A stretch of DNA of 47,880 nucleotides from JAQUSX01 sp035446985 (GCA_035446985.1 DAOTGG010000005.1:1-47880); one strand, 5' to 3'; shown: positions 16,502-25,743, numbered from the stretch's first letter. Program-made: numbers and translations. Notes: a model not told the origin generated them from the sequence alone.

Positions 16502-17545
16502 ATGGCGAAATTACAAACTACGAAAATCTATTGGTGGCAGATATTAACGCTTGTCTTTGCGGGCGTTATTAACGCTGTCGGCGTGATTTTGTTTTTGTAC
16601 CCCGCAAACGTCTTGGACGGCGGTATTTCGGGTCTGTCAATACTTTTGGCAAAACTTACGAACGTAAATATTGCCGTTTTTATTTTTGGAATCAATATAC
16701 CGTTTTTCTTATTGGGTTGGAAAAAACTCGGGTGGAAATTTGTGCTTTGCTCCGTTACAGCCATAGCTTTTTACGCTATTTTTTCTTTTGTTTTTCAATT
16801 CGTTTTGAAGCTTGATGAAAAAATGTTCGCTCTATTAGGTAACGATATTTTCCTTTGCGCCGTATTCGGCGGTATCGTTTCGGGTATAGGCTCGGGCTTG
16901 ACAATAAAAATGAACGGGGCGATAGACGGCGTGGAAGTTTTGGCTGTTTTATTCGCAAAAAAGCTTTCCTTATCCGTGGGTATTTTTGTTATGGCTTTTA
17001 ACGTTATATTATTTGGCGCGGCTTGCTTCTTGCTTGGAGATTTCGTCATAGGCTTATATTCTATTGTGTCGTACGCCGTCGGATTGAAAGCCGTAGATTT
17101 TATCGTTGAAGGTTTTGACAAAGCCAAAGGCTGCATAATAATTACGGACAAAGAAAAACAAATAGCGAAAGAAATAAGCTCGCGCATAGGTAGAAGCGTT
17201 ACGCTTTTGGAATCCAAAGGCTATTACTCAAACAAACAAAAAACGATGATGTACTGCGTGGTAAACCGTTTTGAAATAGCAAGACTAAAAACGATAGTCG
17301 AGAGCATTGACAGCGGAGCTTTTGTCACGATAAACGAAATCAGCGAAATTATCGGCACCAGGGCAAAATATATTACCGAGGATACCAAAAAAACGGTTAA
17401 GCGTTCAAAGACCGCGTCCGCCCGCAAAAAAACAATTCCTGCCGCGACCGCTAAAAACATGCCCAATATAGTCGAAATTCAACCGCCAACCGAACCTAAT
17501 GAGCTTAGCGTAAAATCTACCGAAAATAATGAAAACATGGAATGA
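16502..17545 (+). CDS. YitT family membrane protein with DUF2179 domain
   Basis: The 347 residues contain five or six hydrophobic segments in the first 205 residues with the family glycine-rich stretch NVLDGGISGLS. A cytoplasmic DUF2179-type domain follows (about 206-285, with KGCIIITDKEKQIAKEI and YYSNKQKTMMYCVV). The biochemical role of the family is unknown. An extra tail of about 60 residues rich in Lys, Thr, Pro and Asn follows the usual end of the protein and is probably disordered. Ribosome binding site AAGGGAG and a good promoter support the start. Confidence 0.87.
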   Translation: MAKLQTTKIYWWQILTLVFAGVINAVGVILFLYPANVLDGGISGLSILLAKLTNVNIAVFIFGINIPFFLLGWKKLGWKFVLCSVTAIAFYAIFSFVFQFVLKLDEKMFALLGNDIFLCAVFGGIVSGIGSGLTIKMNGAIDGVEVLAVLFAKKLSLSVGIFVMAFNVILFGAACFLLGDFVIGLYSIVSYAVGLKAVDFIVEGFDKAKGCIIITDKEKQIAKEISSRIGRSVTLLESKGYYSNKQKTMMYCVVNRFEIARLKTIVESIDSGAFVTINEISEIIGTRAKYITEDTKKTVKRSKTASARKKTIPAATAKNMPNIVEIQPPTEPNELSVKSTENNENME

Positions 17546-17620
17546 AAAAATCCATAGTGAAATTAAAATGAAATATAAATGTTAGGAAGAAAAAATTTTT
17601 GTCGTCGATATCTAAATCGA

Positions 17621-17649
17621 TTGACAAATTTTTTTTGTAAAACTAATAT
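17621..17649 (+). promoter_or_regulatory. Promoter of the methyltransferase gene
   Basis: TTGACA (17621-17626), a 17-base spacer and TAATAT (17644-17649) precede a leader with TAGGAG. Confidence 0.6.
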
Positions 17650-17678
17650 TAAATTAATTACTAGTTTAGGAGACTTTA

Positions 17679-18353
17679 ATGGAGCAATACGAAAGAGCCT
17701 TGGTTTTTTGGGATGAGAACTTTTCAAAAGCAGAGGCACAAGAAATTATTGATTGGAATTTAGGCAGCAAAATTTATCAGGAAATTTTAACCCATTTTTG
17801 CGCCGACAAAAAAATGATTTTGGACTTTGGTTGCGGCAACGGTTGGGCTTCACATTTTTTCGCAGCCAATAGTAACGCGAATATCGTTGGCATAGACCAG
17901 TCGATGAACGCCGTTAAAATAGCCAAAGAAACGTCAAAATTAAATTGTTATGAAAACACAAAATTCTTAGTGGGTAACCAAACATATCTCAAAACGTTGC
18001 CTGACGACAGCTTTGACGCGGCTTTTTCCAATAACGTTTTTGATGTAATACCCACAGACCTTGCCGAAACTGTTTTTGAACAGTTTAAGAGAATTTTAAA
18101 ACCGGATGCCGAATTACTTATAGTATTAAATTACGAACTTACCGATAAACGCGCGGAAGAAATCAAGATGAAAAAGTTTGACAAAAACTGTTTTGAACTT
18201 GACGGTAATTTGAGAGCGGTAAACTACTCGGTGGAAGACTGGAAAAAAATTCTCGGCAAATATTTTGAAATAAAAAAATATAAAGGTTTCAATTACGATT
18301 GGGACACGGCTAAGGCCGAACGCCGAATTTTCTTTTTAAAAAACAAAAAATAA
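17679..18353 (+). CDS. Class I SAM-dependent methyltransferase
   Basis: The 224 residues show the SAM-binding motif ILDFGCGNGWASHF at about 47-60, an acidic residue at the end of strand 2 (VGIDQS), and a motif IV region SFDAAFSNNVFDVIP. The fold is the Methyltransf_11/25 type that methylates small molecules, but the substrate cannot be told. It is monocistronic, with its own promoter, a TAGGAG site and a terminator directly after the stop. Confidence 0.8.
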   Translation: MEQYERALVFWDENFSKAEAQEIIDWNLGSKIYQEILTHFCADKKMILDFGCGNGWASHFFAANSNANIVGIDQSMNAVKIAKETSKLNCYENTKFLVGNQTYLKTLPDDSFDAAFSNNVFDVIPTDLAETVFEQFKRILKPDAELLIVLNYELTDKRAEEIKMKKFDKNCFELDGNLRAVNYSVEDWKKILGKYFEIKKYKGFNYDWDTAKAERRIFFLKNKK

Positions 18354-18362
18354 GATTAAAAG

Positions 18363-18391
18363 AAAACTTGCCGTTTTTGGCAAGTTTTTTT
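18363..18391 (+). terminator. Terminator of the methyltransferase gene
   Basis: AAAACTTGCC (18363-18372) pairs with GGCAAGTTTT (18379-18388), with a 6-base loop and a continuing T run. Confidence 0.9.
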
Positions 18392-18503
18392 CAAAAAAAG
18401 TTAATACATATATTAGTTATCTACAAAAAATTTAAATACAAATGTTTTTTCGTAATTTGCGCCGCCTTGTTGAATCTTAAAAAGAAAAAGCAAAAGGAAA
18501 AAA

Positions 18504-19049
18504 ATGGAAATACTGGATTCAAAAAAATTTAAAACGTCTCTTTGGAACGGCGGGAAAACCGTTGAAATGTTTATTTTTCCGTCCGACGCTTCTTATCAAA
18601 AAGGCGATTTTCTTTTTAGATTAAGTTCCGCAACAATAGAGGATGAGAATACCGTTTTTACGGTTTTGCCGAACGTAAAAAGATTTTTAACGCCCATCGA
18701 TAACACTCTGGTTTTGACGCATACAAAAGACGGACAAAGCCGAGAAGTTACGCTGGATCCGTTGAAAGTTGACGTTTTTGACGGCGGTGAAGAGACGCTT
18801 TGCGTAGGTACGGGACAAGACGTAAATCTTATGATAAAAGACGGTTCGCAAGGCAAAATGATAACTTTTTCCGGCGGAAAAGTAATTTTTAGCGGAGACT
18901 TTCTTTTTATTTACGCGCTGGAAGATATTACGGCGGGCAAAAATGAGGAAACTTTAATAAAAAAAGGCGAAGTCGCTATTTCGAACGAAAAAGGAAAATA
19001 TTCTATTTCGGGCGAAAGCGTGTTGATTTGCGTCGAATTGCCAAAATAA
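18504..19049 (+). CDS. HutD/Ves family cupin-like protein
   Basis: The 181-residue all-beta protein matches the HutD/Ves pattern: SLWNGGKTVEMFIFP near the N-terminus, FLFRLSSATIEDENTVFTVLPNVKRFL, and a central DVFDGGEET. HutD-type proteins often accompany histidine use genes and may bind a small ligand, but no hut genes are near, so no pathway is assigned. AAGGAAA lies before the ATG. It stands alone with its own terminator. Confidence 0.75.
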   Translation: MEILDSKKFKTSLWNGGKTVEMFIFPSDASYQKGDFLFRLSSATIEDENTVFTVLPNVKRFLTPIDNTLVLTHTKDGQSREVTLDPLKVDVFDGGEETLCVGTGQDVNLMIKDGSQGKMITFSGGKVIFSGDFLFIYALEDITAGKNEETLIKKGEVAISNEKGKYSISGESVLICVELPK

Positions 19050-19058
19050 AACAAACGT

Positions 19059-19088
19059 AAACGTCTTAATGTAAAGACGTTTTTTTAT
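19059..19088 (+). terminator. Terminator of the HutD-like gene
   Basis: AAACGTCTT (19059-19067) pairs with AAGACGTTT (19074-19082) and continues into T residues. Confidence 0.88.
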
Positions 19089-19219
19089 ATTAAAAATTTT
19101 GATTTTACTTTTTTCTTAATTGATTTTTAAATTGATTTTTTTTACCTTTACTTAAAAAAAGTAATAAAATAAGAATAAAATTTTCGGCGATATTTAGTTA
19201 TCGCTTTTTTAAAAGAATA

Positions 19220-19248
19220 TTGACAATAAGCCATTCTGCCGTTACAAT
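19220..19248 (+). promoter_or_regulatory. Leaderless promoter of ogt
   Basis: A perfect TTGACA (19220-19225), a 17-base spacer and TACAAT (19243-19248) are followed by 6 bases and the ATG at 19255. No ribosome binding site exists between them. Confidence 0.8.
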
Positions 19249-19254
19249 AAAAGC

Positions 19255-19737
19255 ATGGAACTAGTTACATTAATCGGCACTCCTTTGGGAATAATGAGCG
19301 TAGTAACAGACGGCGAGTTTGTTACGCGGATTTATTACGGCGTCAAGGAAGAATCAAAAAAATCCTCGGAAACCGAGACGGCAAAAATAGTAGCCGAGCA
19401 GTTTGAACAGTATTTTAACGGCGAGCGGCAGTATTTTGATTTTCCCATAAAACTTGAGGGCACGGAGTTTAGCAAGGCTGTGTGGGAAGAAATGCGCCGA
19501 GTTCCATACGGCGAGACAGCGACGTACCGAGATATTGCCGAGCGCGTCGACAGACCGAAAGCGTGCCGAGCGGTAGGCAACGCGTGCAATAAAAATCCGA
19601 TAATGCTGGTCATACCCTGTCACAGAATTTTAGGAAAAAGCAATACAAAAAATTATGTCGGCGGATGCGGGAAAAAAGGTGATTTATTGACTCTGGAAGA
19701 GCGGAACAAAAACCGTTTTTCCAATAACGCAAAATAG
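19255..19737 (+). CDS. ogt: Methylated-DNA--protein-cysteine S-methyltransferase
   Basis: It repairs O6-alkylguanine by irreversible transfer of the alkyl group to itself. The 160 residues contain the acceptor C122 in VIPCHRI, the recognition helix RAVGNACNKNP with R105, and the C-terminal YVGGCGKKGDLLTLE block. The N-terminal domain is short, as in Ogt-type single-domain enzymes. The mRNA is predicted to be leaderless, which suggests low basal expression. Confidence 0.93.
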   Translation: MELVTLIGTPLGIMSVVTDGEFVTRIYYGVKEESKKSSETETAKIVAEQFEQYFNGERQYFDFPIKLEGTEFSKAVWEEMRRVPYGETATYRDIAERVDRPKACRAVGNACNKNPIMLVIPCHRILGKSNTKNYVGGCGKKGDLLTLEERNKNRFSNNAK

Positions 19738-19800
19738 CTGATATAAATTAGATTATACAAAATCGTAAATAAATAAAAAAACTAAAACAAGGGGTAAAAA

Positions 19801-20448
19801 ATGAAAGACATTCAAGCCGTGATTTTTGATCTTGACGGAACGCTGCTTTACACACTGGACGACTTGACAGACAGTATTAACTACACAATGGAAAAATACG
19901 GATACCCCGTTTATACCGTTCCGCAAATACAGTCTTTTGTCGGTAACGGTCTAGAAAAACTTACCGAGCGCGCGCTTGGTTGCCGTCCCGACAATTTCGA
20001 CGAGATTTTTAATTGTTTCAAAGAATATTACGCGGCGCATTGCAATGAAAAAACCAAACTCTACGACGGCGTAAAAGAAATGATTGAGTCGGTCAAAAAT
20101 AAATATAAGATGGCGATTGTCACCAATAAAAACGTTACGGCGCTTGATGCTTTGCGTAAAATATATTTTGACGGGCTTATCGAGGTCATTATCGGGCAAA
20201 GCGCGGATTTAAACAAAAAACCCGCACCCGACGGCGTGTTTTTAGCATTACAAAAACTGGGCGTAAAAAAAGAAAACGCAATATACGTCGGCGATTCGGA
20301 AGTGGACGTAATGACCGCGCATAACAGCGGACTGCCGATGATAGCCTGTTTGTGGGGATTCAGAAGTAAAGAAACTCTGCTTAGTTGCGGCGCGAAAATA
20401 TTTGCCGAGCAACCGTCCGACGTTATAAAAATTTTAGAAAATGAATAA
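19801..20448 (+). CDS. HAD family phosphatase (phosphoglycolate phosphatase-like)
   Basis: The 215-residue protein has the HAD motif I FDLDGTLL with nucleophile D10 and D12, a helical cap (about 17-80), motif II VTNKN, motif III lysine in NKKPAPDG, and motif IV VGDSEVD. The pattern is that of Gph/PgmB-type phosphatases; the substrate is not certain. AAGGGG precedes the ATG. Its last 8 bases overlap the phosphopantetheinyl transferase gene, so translation is coupled. Confidence 0.85.
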   Translation: MKDIQAVIFDLDGTLLYTLDDLTDSINYTMEKYGYPVYTVPQIQSFVGNGLEKLTERALGCRPDNFDEIFNCFKEYYAAHCNEKTKLYDGVKEMIESVKNKYKMAIVTNKNVTALDALRKIYFDGLIEVIIGQSADLNKKPAPDGVFLALQKLGVKKENAIYVGDSEVDVMTAHNSGLPMIACLWGFRSKETLLSCGAKIFAEQPSDVIKILENE

Positions 20449-21064
20449 GATACAACTTTTTACATACGACATAAGTCTATACGACGGCGAATTTGATATG
20501 AGTTATTTTTCCGACTCATTAGCTGAACACATTAACCGATACAAACTGGCAAAAGACAAACTCCGCAGTTACTGTTTGTATCGCTTGTTAATGAACGCAT
20601 TAAAAAAAGAATTTTTGTCCGTCGAATTTCAACCCAGCGGATGCCCGATTTTGCCCGACGAAGAGCATTTTATTTCGCTTTCGCACAGCGGCAATATTGT
20701 TTCGGTTGCCATTTCTCAAAAAAAATTAAGTATCGACCTTGAAGTCGTGTCGGAAAGAATTTTGCAGTTAAACTGCGAAAAGTGGCTCACCAACGCTGAG
20801 CAATCGTTATACAAATCGCTTCCGCCAAAAAAACAAATACGCTACTTGACAAAAGTTTGGACGGAAAAAGAATGTTATGTAAAATACGACGGACGCGGTA
20901 TCAAGGCGATGTTCGGCAACGGCGCGATAGATTTTGCAAAACTGCCGATAAAATTTAATTTTACTCCGAAATTCGTTACGGACGCTTACAGCAACAAGTA
21001 TTGTCTTACCGTTTGCACCGAAGACAACGTCAGAGTAGTATCAAAACGAATAAAAGAAATTTAA
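20441..21064 (+). CDS. Sfp-type 4'-phosphopantetheinyl transferase
   Basis: It moves the phosphopantetheine arm of CoA onto acyl or peptidyl carrier proteins. The 207 residues carry the Sfp-family motifs: FISLSHSGN (78-85), SIDLE with D99 and E101 for magnesium, and WTEKECYVK (140-148) with E144 and K148. There is no NRPS or PKS in the window, so it may serve fatty-acid ACP or a cluster elsewhere. It overlaps the HAD gene by 8 bases. A terminator follows. Confidence 0.88.
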   Translation: MNKIQLFTYDISLYDGEFDMSYFSDSLAEHINRYKLAKDKLRSYCLYRLLMNALKKEFLSVEFQPSGCPILPDEEHFISLSHSGNIVSVAISQKKLSIDLEVVSERILQLNCEKWLTNAEQSLYKSLPPKKQIRYLTKVWTEKECYVKYDGRGIKAMFGNGAIDFAKLPIKFNFTPKFVTDAYSNKYCLTVCTEDNVRVVSKRIKEI

Positions 21065-21095
21065 AAATTTTAAATAAAAAAGTAAATAATAATTA

Positions 21096-21126
21096 AAAAC
21101 GGCTAAGCATAATCTTAGGCGTTTTT
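21096..21126 (+). terminator. Terminator of the HAD-PPTase operon
   Basis: AAAACGGCTAAG (21096-21107) and CTTAGGCGTTTT (21114-21125) pair with one G-G mismatch, followed by T residues. Confidence 0.8.
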
Positions 21127-21182
21127 GTTTTGATTGCATAGCATAATACCTTGTGATAAAATGATAAGCGAGATAATTTTTT

Positions 21183-22094
21183 ATGGATTTAAAAAAAGTA
21201 CGAAACAGTTCTATACTTTTACTTGCGGCCCTTATTTGGGGCGTGGCTTTTGTTGCCCAAAGCGCGGGTATGGCGTATGTCAAACCGCTGACTTTTAATA
21301 CCGCCAGATATATTGTAGCGATTGCCGTATTAATACCGACGGTGATTATTATGGACAAGTCCGCGGGTAAAAAATTATCGATATGGGGTACGGAAGATAA
21401 ACAGTCAAGAAAAGCTATGATAATCGGCGGCGTGATTTGCGGCGTAATATTAGCTGTGGCATCAACTTTGCAGCAATATGGAATTCTGTATACCACAGTC
21501 GGCAAAGCGGGGTTTATCACGGCTTTGTATATCGTCATCGTTCCGCTTTTGGGAATTTTTTTTAAAAAGAAATTAAGATTAACGCTTATTATAAGTGTTA
21601 CGGTAGCGACCATTGGATTGTATTTTTTGTGTATAAAACAAAATGAATTTTCGCTTGCATTGGGCGATTTACTCGTTTTGTTGTGCGCTGTCGTATATTC
21701 TTTTCATATAATAACCATAGATCATTTCGCGGCAAAAGTAGACGCCGTCAGATTTTCGCTTATTCAGCTGATAACGGCGGCTTTGTTGAGTTTTGTCCCG
21801 ATGCTGATTTTGGAAAAACCCGTGATGGGAGATATTTTAGACGCATGGCTGCCTATACTTTACGCGGGCGCGCTATCAAGCGGCGTAGCTTACACCTTGC
21901 AGATAATAGGTCAACGGGGGCTTAATCCTACCGTCGCCTCGCTTTTGATGAGCTTTGAAGCGGTTTTTGCCGCGATTGCGGGAAGTTTGATTTTGAAAGA
22001 AACGATGACCGTCCGTGAAATCGTCGGATGCGCGCTGATGTTCTTTGCGATAATACTCTCGCAGCTTCCGCAAAAAAAAGTCAAAATCGATTAA
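21183..22094 (+). CDS. EamA/DMT family transporter
   Basis: The 303 residues contain ten hydrophobic segments arranged as two EamA repeats (about 8-150 and 158-295). Family marks include LLAALIWGVAFVAQ at the start and ASLLMSFEAVFAAIAGSLILKE in the second repeat. These transporters move small metabolites such as amino acids or nucleotide sugars; the substrate is unknown. A promoter TTGCAT-17-TAAAAT at about 21134-21162 is plausible. The ribosome binding site is weak. Confidence 0.87.
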   Translation: MDLKKVRNSSILLLAALIWGVAFVAQSAGMAYVKPLTFNTARYIVAIAVLIPTVIIMDKSAGKKLSIWGTEDKQSRKAMIIGGVICGVILAVASTLQQYGILYTTVGKAGFITALYIVIVPLLGIFFKKKLRLTLIISVTVATIGLYFLCIKQNEFSLALGDLLVLLCAVVYSFHIITIDHFAAKVDAVRFSLIQLITAALLSFVPMLILEKPVMGDILDAWLPILYAGALSSGVAYTLQIIGQRGLNPTVASLLMSFEAVFAAIAGSLILKETMTVREIVGCALMFFAIILSQLPQKKVKID

Positions 22095-22300
22095 ATTCTA
22101 TTTGCATTATTTATACGTAAATTTTGAAAACAACTAAAAACGTCAATCAAAAAAATTAAAAAGCGATAAAATATTTTCATTGTTTTAACCATAGATTAGG
22201 CTTGAAAAAATAAGGCAAATTTTCCGGCATATCGGGAGTTAAAAATTTATACGATAATTTATCGGTAAATTTATTTAAAAATTATAACTGGGGATTTTTG

Positions 22301-23023
22301 ATGAACCAAAAAATAAAAAGATTGATTATCGCTATCATGGTGACGGCTGTTGTGCTTATTTCGGCATATTTTATACTAAAACACACAGGCGCGCTTGATG
22401 CTTTTGACTCCGCTGAAGATATAAAAAACTTTATTTTAAAAGGCGGTGTATATAGTTATTTGATTTTTTTCTTTATACAATTTGCTCAAGTAACTATCGT
22501 ACCTATTCCCGCTTTTTTGACGACAGTAGCGGGCACGCTTGTTTTCGGACCGTGGCAAACCACTCTTATAAGTATTGTCGCGCAAATGTTGGGCGCGGTT
22601 GCGGCTTTTTATATCGGACGAAAATTAGGACGAAAAATCGTGTCATGGATTATCGGAGAGGAACAAACGATAAAATGGCAGACGCAACTAGGCAAAGGCA
22701 AATACGTTTTCTTTTTGATGATGCTATTTCCGTTTTTCCCCGACGACGTTTTGTGTATGGTGGCGGGTCTGACCGATATGTCTTACCGTTTCTTTATTGT
22801 AACCAACCTTATCACACGTCCGCTGGCTATCGTATGCACATGTTATTTTGGCAGCGGCTATCTGATACCGTTTTCGGGATATTGGCTGATTTTGTGGGCG
22901 TTTATAGTAGCCGCCGTTATCACCGCTTTGATACTTAGCTTTGTTTATCAAGAAAAAATAGAAAATTTTATCGCAAAATTAGCGCAAAAATTTGTCAAAA
23001 AGAAAAAAGCAACTAAGGAATAA
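22301..23023 (+). CDS. TVP38/TMEM64 (VTT domain) membrane protein
   Basis: The 240-residue protein has a hydrophobic N-terminus, the VTT/DedA-like core (about 65-185) with PIPAFLTTVAGTLVFGPW, AFYIGRKLGRK and FPFFPDDVLCMVAGL, a further TM near 195-220, and a lysine-rich tail. Relatives act in membrane lipid handling, including lipid flipping in the DedA branch; the exact role is unknown. I start at the ATG at 22301, because the GGGGA site is 6 bases away from it, rather than at the TTG three bases earlier. Confidence 0.85.
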   Translation: MNQKIKRLIIAIMVTAVVLISAYFILKHTGALDAFDSAEDIKNFILKGGVYSYLIFFFIQFAQVTIVPIPAFLTTVAGTLVFGPWQTTLISIVAQMLGAVAAFYIGRKLGRKIVSWIIGEEQTIKWQTQLGKGKYVFFLMMLFPFFPDDVLCMVAGLTDMSYRFFIVTNLITRPLAIVCTCYFGSGYLIPFSGYWLILWAFIVAAVITALILSFVYQEKIENFIAKLAQKFVKKKKATKE

Positions 23024-23126
23024 AGGCTTTACCTATGAATTAAGAAAATAAAAATTTTAGTTAGATGCTTACAATTCGAAAAATAAAAAATAAGATAAAT
23101 CATGGTGACGAACAAGGGGAGAAAAA

Positions 23127-23723
23127 ATGAAAAAAGTGCTGGTTACAGGTTTTACGCCGTTTATGGGCGAAAGCGTAAATCCTTCTTATGAAGCCATCAA
23201 TATGCTGCCCGACCGAATCGACGATATCGAGATAATAAAAGCGCAAATAACGACCGAATTTGGAGTAAGTAAAGACGAATTACTGCGATTATTAGCTAAA
23301 CATAAACCCGACGCCGTGATATGCTTTGGACAAGCAGGCGGCAGACCTAATATTACCGTAGAGAAAATTGCCGTCAATTACGCTTTGGCTGAAGGGTACG
23401 ACGAAAATAACGTTATCGAAAATAATACGATAGACAATAGCGGCAACGCGGCGTATTTCGCCACCATTCCGACTGAAAAAATAGTAGACGCTATTAACAA
23501 AGCGGGCATTCCGTGTTCAATGTCATTGACCGCAGGCGCGTTCGTCTGCAATTATTTGATGTACAATTTGCTGCAAAAAACTTTTGGCACGGCTGTATTG
23601 GGCGGGTTTATACATATACCGTACTGCACGGAACAAGCCATCGGCAAAAAACCCGTTCCGCCTTCGATGGAGCTTTCAGTGGTTTGCTTAGCTATGAAAA
23701 CAGCGATAAAAAATATTTTTTAA
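23127..23723 (+). CDS. pcp: Pyrrolidone-carboxylate peptidase (pyroglutamyl peptidase I)
   Basis: It removes N-terminal pyroglutamate from peptides. The 198 residues contain the cysteine-peptidase C15 triad: E79 in NITVEKIAVN, C141 in TAGAFVCNYLMY, and H163 in GFIHIPY. Length is close to the usual 200-215. AGGGGAG precedes the ATG. The thioesterase gene starts 14 bases after the stop, so they may be co-transcribed although functionally unrelated. Free glutamate released would feed the gltS-gdhA pathway. Confidence 0.94.
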   Translation: MKKVLVTGFTPFMGESVNPSYEAINMLPDRIDDIEIIKAQITTEFGVSKDELLRLLAKHKPDAVICFGQAGGRPNITVEKIAVNYALAEGYDENNVIENNTIDNSGNAAYFATIPTEKIVDAINKAGIPCSMSLTAGAFVCNYLMYNLLQKTFGTAVLGGFIHIPYCTEQAIGKKPVPPSMELSVVCLAMKTAIKNIF

Positions 23724-23736
23724 GGAAAATTAATTT

Positions 23737-24471
23737 ATGAGTTACTCACAGTATTACGAAATTATGTCGCATGATATAGATAAAAATTTTTGTGTAAAAC
23801 CTTCCATTATTATGCGGTATATGCAGGAAACGGCAAACCGCCATATGCACGACGCAAAACCTAGCTATATTGATTTGTACAATCAAGGCAAAAACTTTAT
23901 TTTGAGCAGAATGAATATAGAAATTTATCGAGAAATTTTTCAATATGACAAGGTAGAAGTCGTAACTTGGCCGACAAATAAGGGTGTTAGTTTTTTGCGT
24001 TCGTTTCAAATGAAACGCGGGAACGAGTTATTGGCGGAAGGCGGCGCGACCTTTGCCTTAATAGATATAAATACAAAAAAATTCCTGCGTTGCAACGGAG
24101 AGGATTTTGCTAACTATCACGAAGAGCCAGCATTGGAAAAAATTTTTGACTGCAAGGCGCGCGTGCCTGACGAAGTTGAGCTACATTTACGTGGCGAGCG
24201 GACTGTCAGCTACTTTGATACCGACTTAAATGGTCATATTAATAATACTAATTACCCTGATATCTTGGCTAATTTTATACCTGGAATATCTAACCTTAGA
24301 ATCATTTCGATGAGTCTTCATTTTGTAGGAGAAGCAAAACTTGGCTCAAAAATGAGTGTGTTTACCAGCGACAAAATAATCGAAAATGAAATAGTTAAAT
24401 ATTACGTAAAATCCGAAGTTAACGGCGAGACAAACGTTGTGGCGGAAATGAAATTTGTAGAAATAAAATAG
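23737..24471 (+). CDS. Acyl-ACP thioesterase
   Basis: It hydrolyses acyl-ACP to release free fatty acids and sets chain length. The 244 residues form two hot-dog domains in the acyl-ACP thioesterase pattern: SYSQYYEIMSHDIDKNFCVKPSIIMRYMQE is the start of the first hot dog (given here in pieces: SYSQYYEIM and IIMRYMQETANRH), and VSYFDTDLNGHINNTNY marks the second, with catalytic-region Asp, Asn and His. AAGGAAA precedes the ATG. It is the last gene before a long gene-free region. Confidence 0.88.
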   Translation: MSYSQYYEIMSHDIDKNFCVKPSIIMRYMQETANRHMHDAKPSYIDLYNQGKNFILSRMNIEIYREIFQYDKVEVVTWPTNKGVSFLRSFQMKRGNELLAEGGATFALIDINTKKFLRCNGEDFANYHEEPALEKIFDCKARVPDEVELHLRGERTVSYFDTDLNGHINNTNYPDILANFIPGISNLRIISMSLHFVGEAKLGSKMSVFTSDKIIENEIVKYYVKSEVNGETNVVAEMKFVEIK

Positions 24472-25173
24472 ATATGAAAAAACTGATTTTAATCAGCCGA
24501 AAATCAAAAATTTTTTTCGATAATGTATATTTTTATTTCTTATAAAAAGCGGTTTAATTACTAATTAAATGATATCCGATAGCAGCGAAAAACTTTTCTT
24601 TTTTACTTTATTACACGCGAATAGAAATGTAAGAACACTTTTAACTAATTTCACGGCTAACTGAGAGGAGATTCTTTTAAACCTAAAAATGTTTTAAAAT
24701 TTTTCTCATTTAAGCGTAAATTTGTAAGTTTTTTTTGGTATTTTTGCGTGAGCAAGAATATTTTATTTTAACTCTCTTTTATAGACGGCGACTAATACTT
24801 ATGATACAATATATAATAACAGACACAATAATTAAAAAAACGACAAAAACCGCATAGGCAATAATATTTATCATAGGTAGAGCGAATATTTATGCTTTAA
24901 AAATAGTGAAAATCGGGCAAAATTGAATTAACGGAATAATCAAGATATTAACGAACTCTATATAAATCTCGAAAAAAATAAATTTTAAATTTTACAAAAA
25001 TTGTACTGAAATACAAATTTTACGAAAAACGTGATTTATTTTCGAAAAAAATTGTTGAAAAGGTGCAATTAACAAGTGATTTGCTTGACGAAAGAAGTAA
25101 ATGGTGTTAAATTTTTAATATAAAAAAATAATTAAAAAATATTAATAATTTTTTTAGTAAAAGGGTGAAGAAT
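24472..25173. other. 702-base gene-free region
   Basis: No credible gene is seen on either strand; frames are short and extremely AT-rich. Visible items are a palindrome CTGATTTTAATCAG just after the thioesterase, a 17-base perfect palindrome at 24553-24569 (TTTAATTA, centre C, TAATTAAA), an extended -10-like TGATACAAT at 24802-24810 with a 4/6 -35 (TAGACG, 24782-24787), and the TetR promoter at the right end. A small RNA or decayed gene cannot be ruled out. Confidence 0.5.
25085..25113 (+). promoter_or_regulatory. Promoter of the TetR-family gene
   Basis: TTGACG (25085-25090), a 17-base spacer and TAAATT (25108-25113) precede a leader of about 55 bases with AAGGGTG. Confidence 0.55.
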
Positions 25174-25743
25174 ATGGAAAAATTATCAAAAAAACAAAGA
25201 ACGTTCAAACTATTGACGCATTCCGCGAGAGTATTGTTTGAACAAAGGGGTATTGAGGGAGTAACGTTTGACGATATCGCTGAACATGCTAACGTTTGCC
25301 GTACAACAGTATTCAATCACTTCCCGAGCGGCAATGACCTACTTATAGCTCTATGCTCGACAGAAATAAACAATCTTATTAACCATTGCGCAAACTGCAA
25401 TTTACAAGGTCTGGCTTTGATAAAAAGCGTGTTCGGTAAACTTATCGACGACACTTGCTCATATCCGGTAGTTATGTCAAAACTTACCACGAGTTATGTT
25501 ACACAACGCGGCGCAGTAGAAGGCGGAGCCGTTTTGGAAAAAACTATCGCTGAAAACCTTACGATAGAAAACAAAAACAGACCTTTGTCGGTTTTGCAAA
25601 AAATAAGCGCAAACGAAGCGATGGTTATGATTTTTGGTTTTTATTACGGCATGGTAAACGATTACCACATTACGGACAAGCATTTTGAAGCGGCAAAAAT
25701 GAAAGACTGGTTTAACTCTATGCTTGACAAATTTATTTGCTAA
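25174..25743 (+). CDS. TetR/AcrR family transcriptional regulator
   Basis: The 189-residue protein has a TetR DNA-binding domain at the N-terminus: helices ending in GVTFDDIAEHANVCRTTVFNHFPSGNDLL (quoted in parts: TFDDIAEHANVCRTT and VFNHFPSGNDLL), then an all-helical ligand domain with several cysteines. The start ATG at 25174 is preferred over the GTG at 25165 because the GTG is part of the AAGGGTG ribosome binding site. No efflux pump or enzyme is directly adjacent, so its target is unknown; it may control itself across the long upstream region. Confidence 0.87.
   Translation: MEKLSKKQRTFKLLTHSARVLFEQRGIEGVTFDDIAEHANVCRTTVFNHFPSGNDLLIALCSTEINNLINHCANCNLQGLALIKSVFGKLIDDTCSYPVVMSKLTTSYVTQRGAVEGGAVLEKTIAENLTIENKNRPLSVLQKISANEAMVMIFGFYYGMVNDYHITDKHFEAAKMKDWFNSMLDKFIC

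Noticed and set aside
21041..21613. 190-codon minus-strand frame spanning the PPTase terminator and EamA gene
   Set aside because: It crosses a terminator hairpin and overlaps two well-supported genes antisense.
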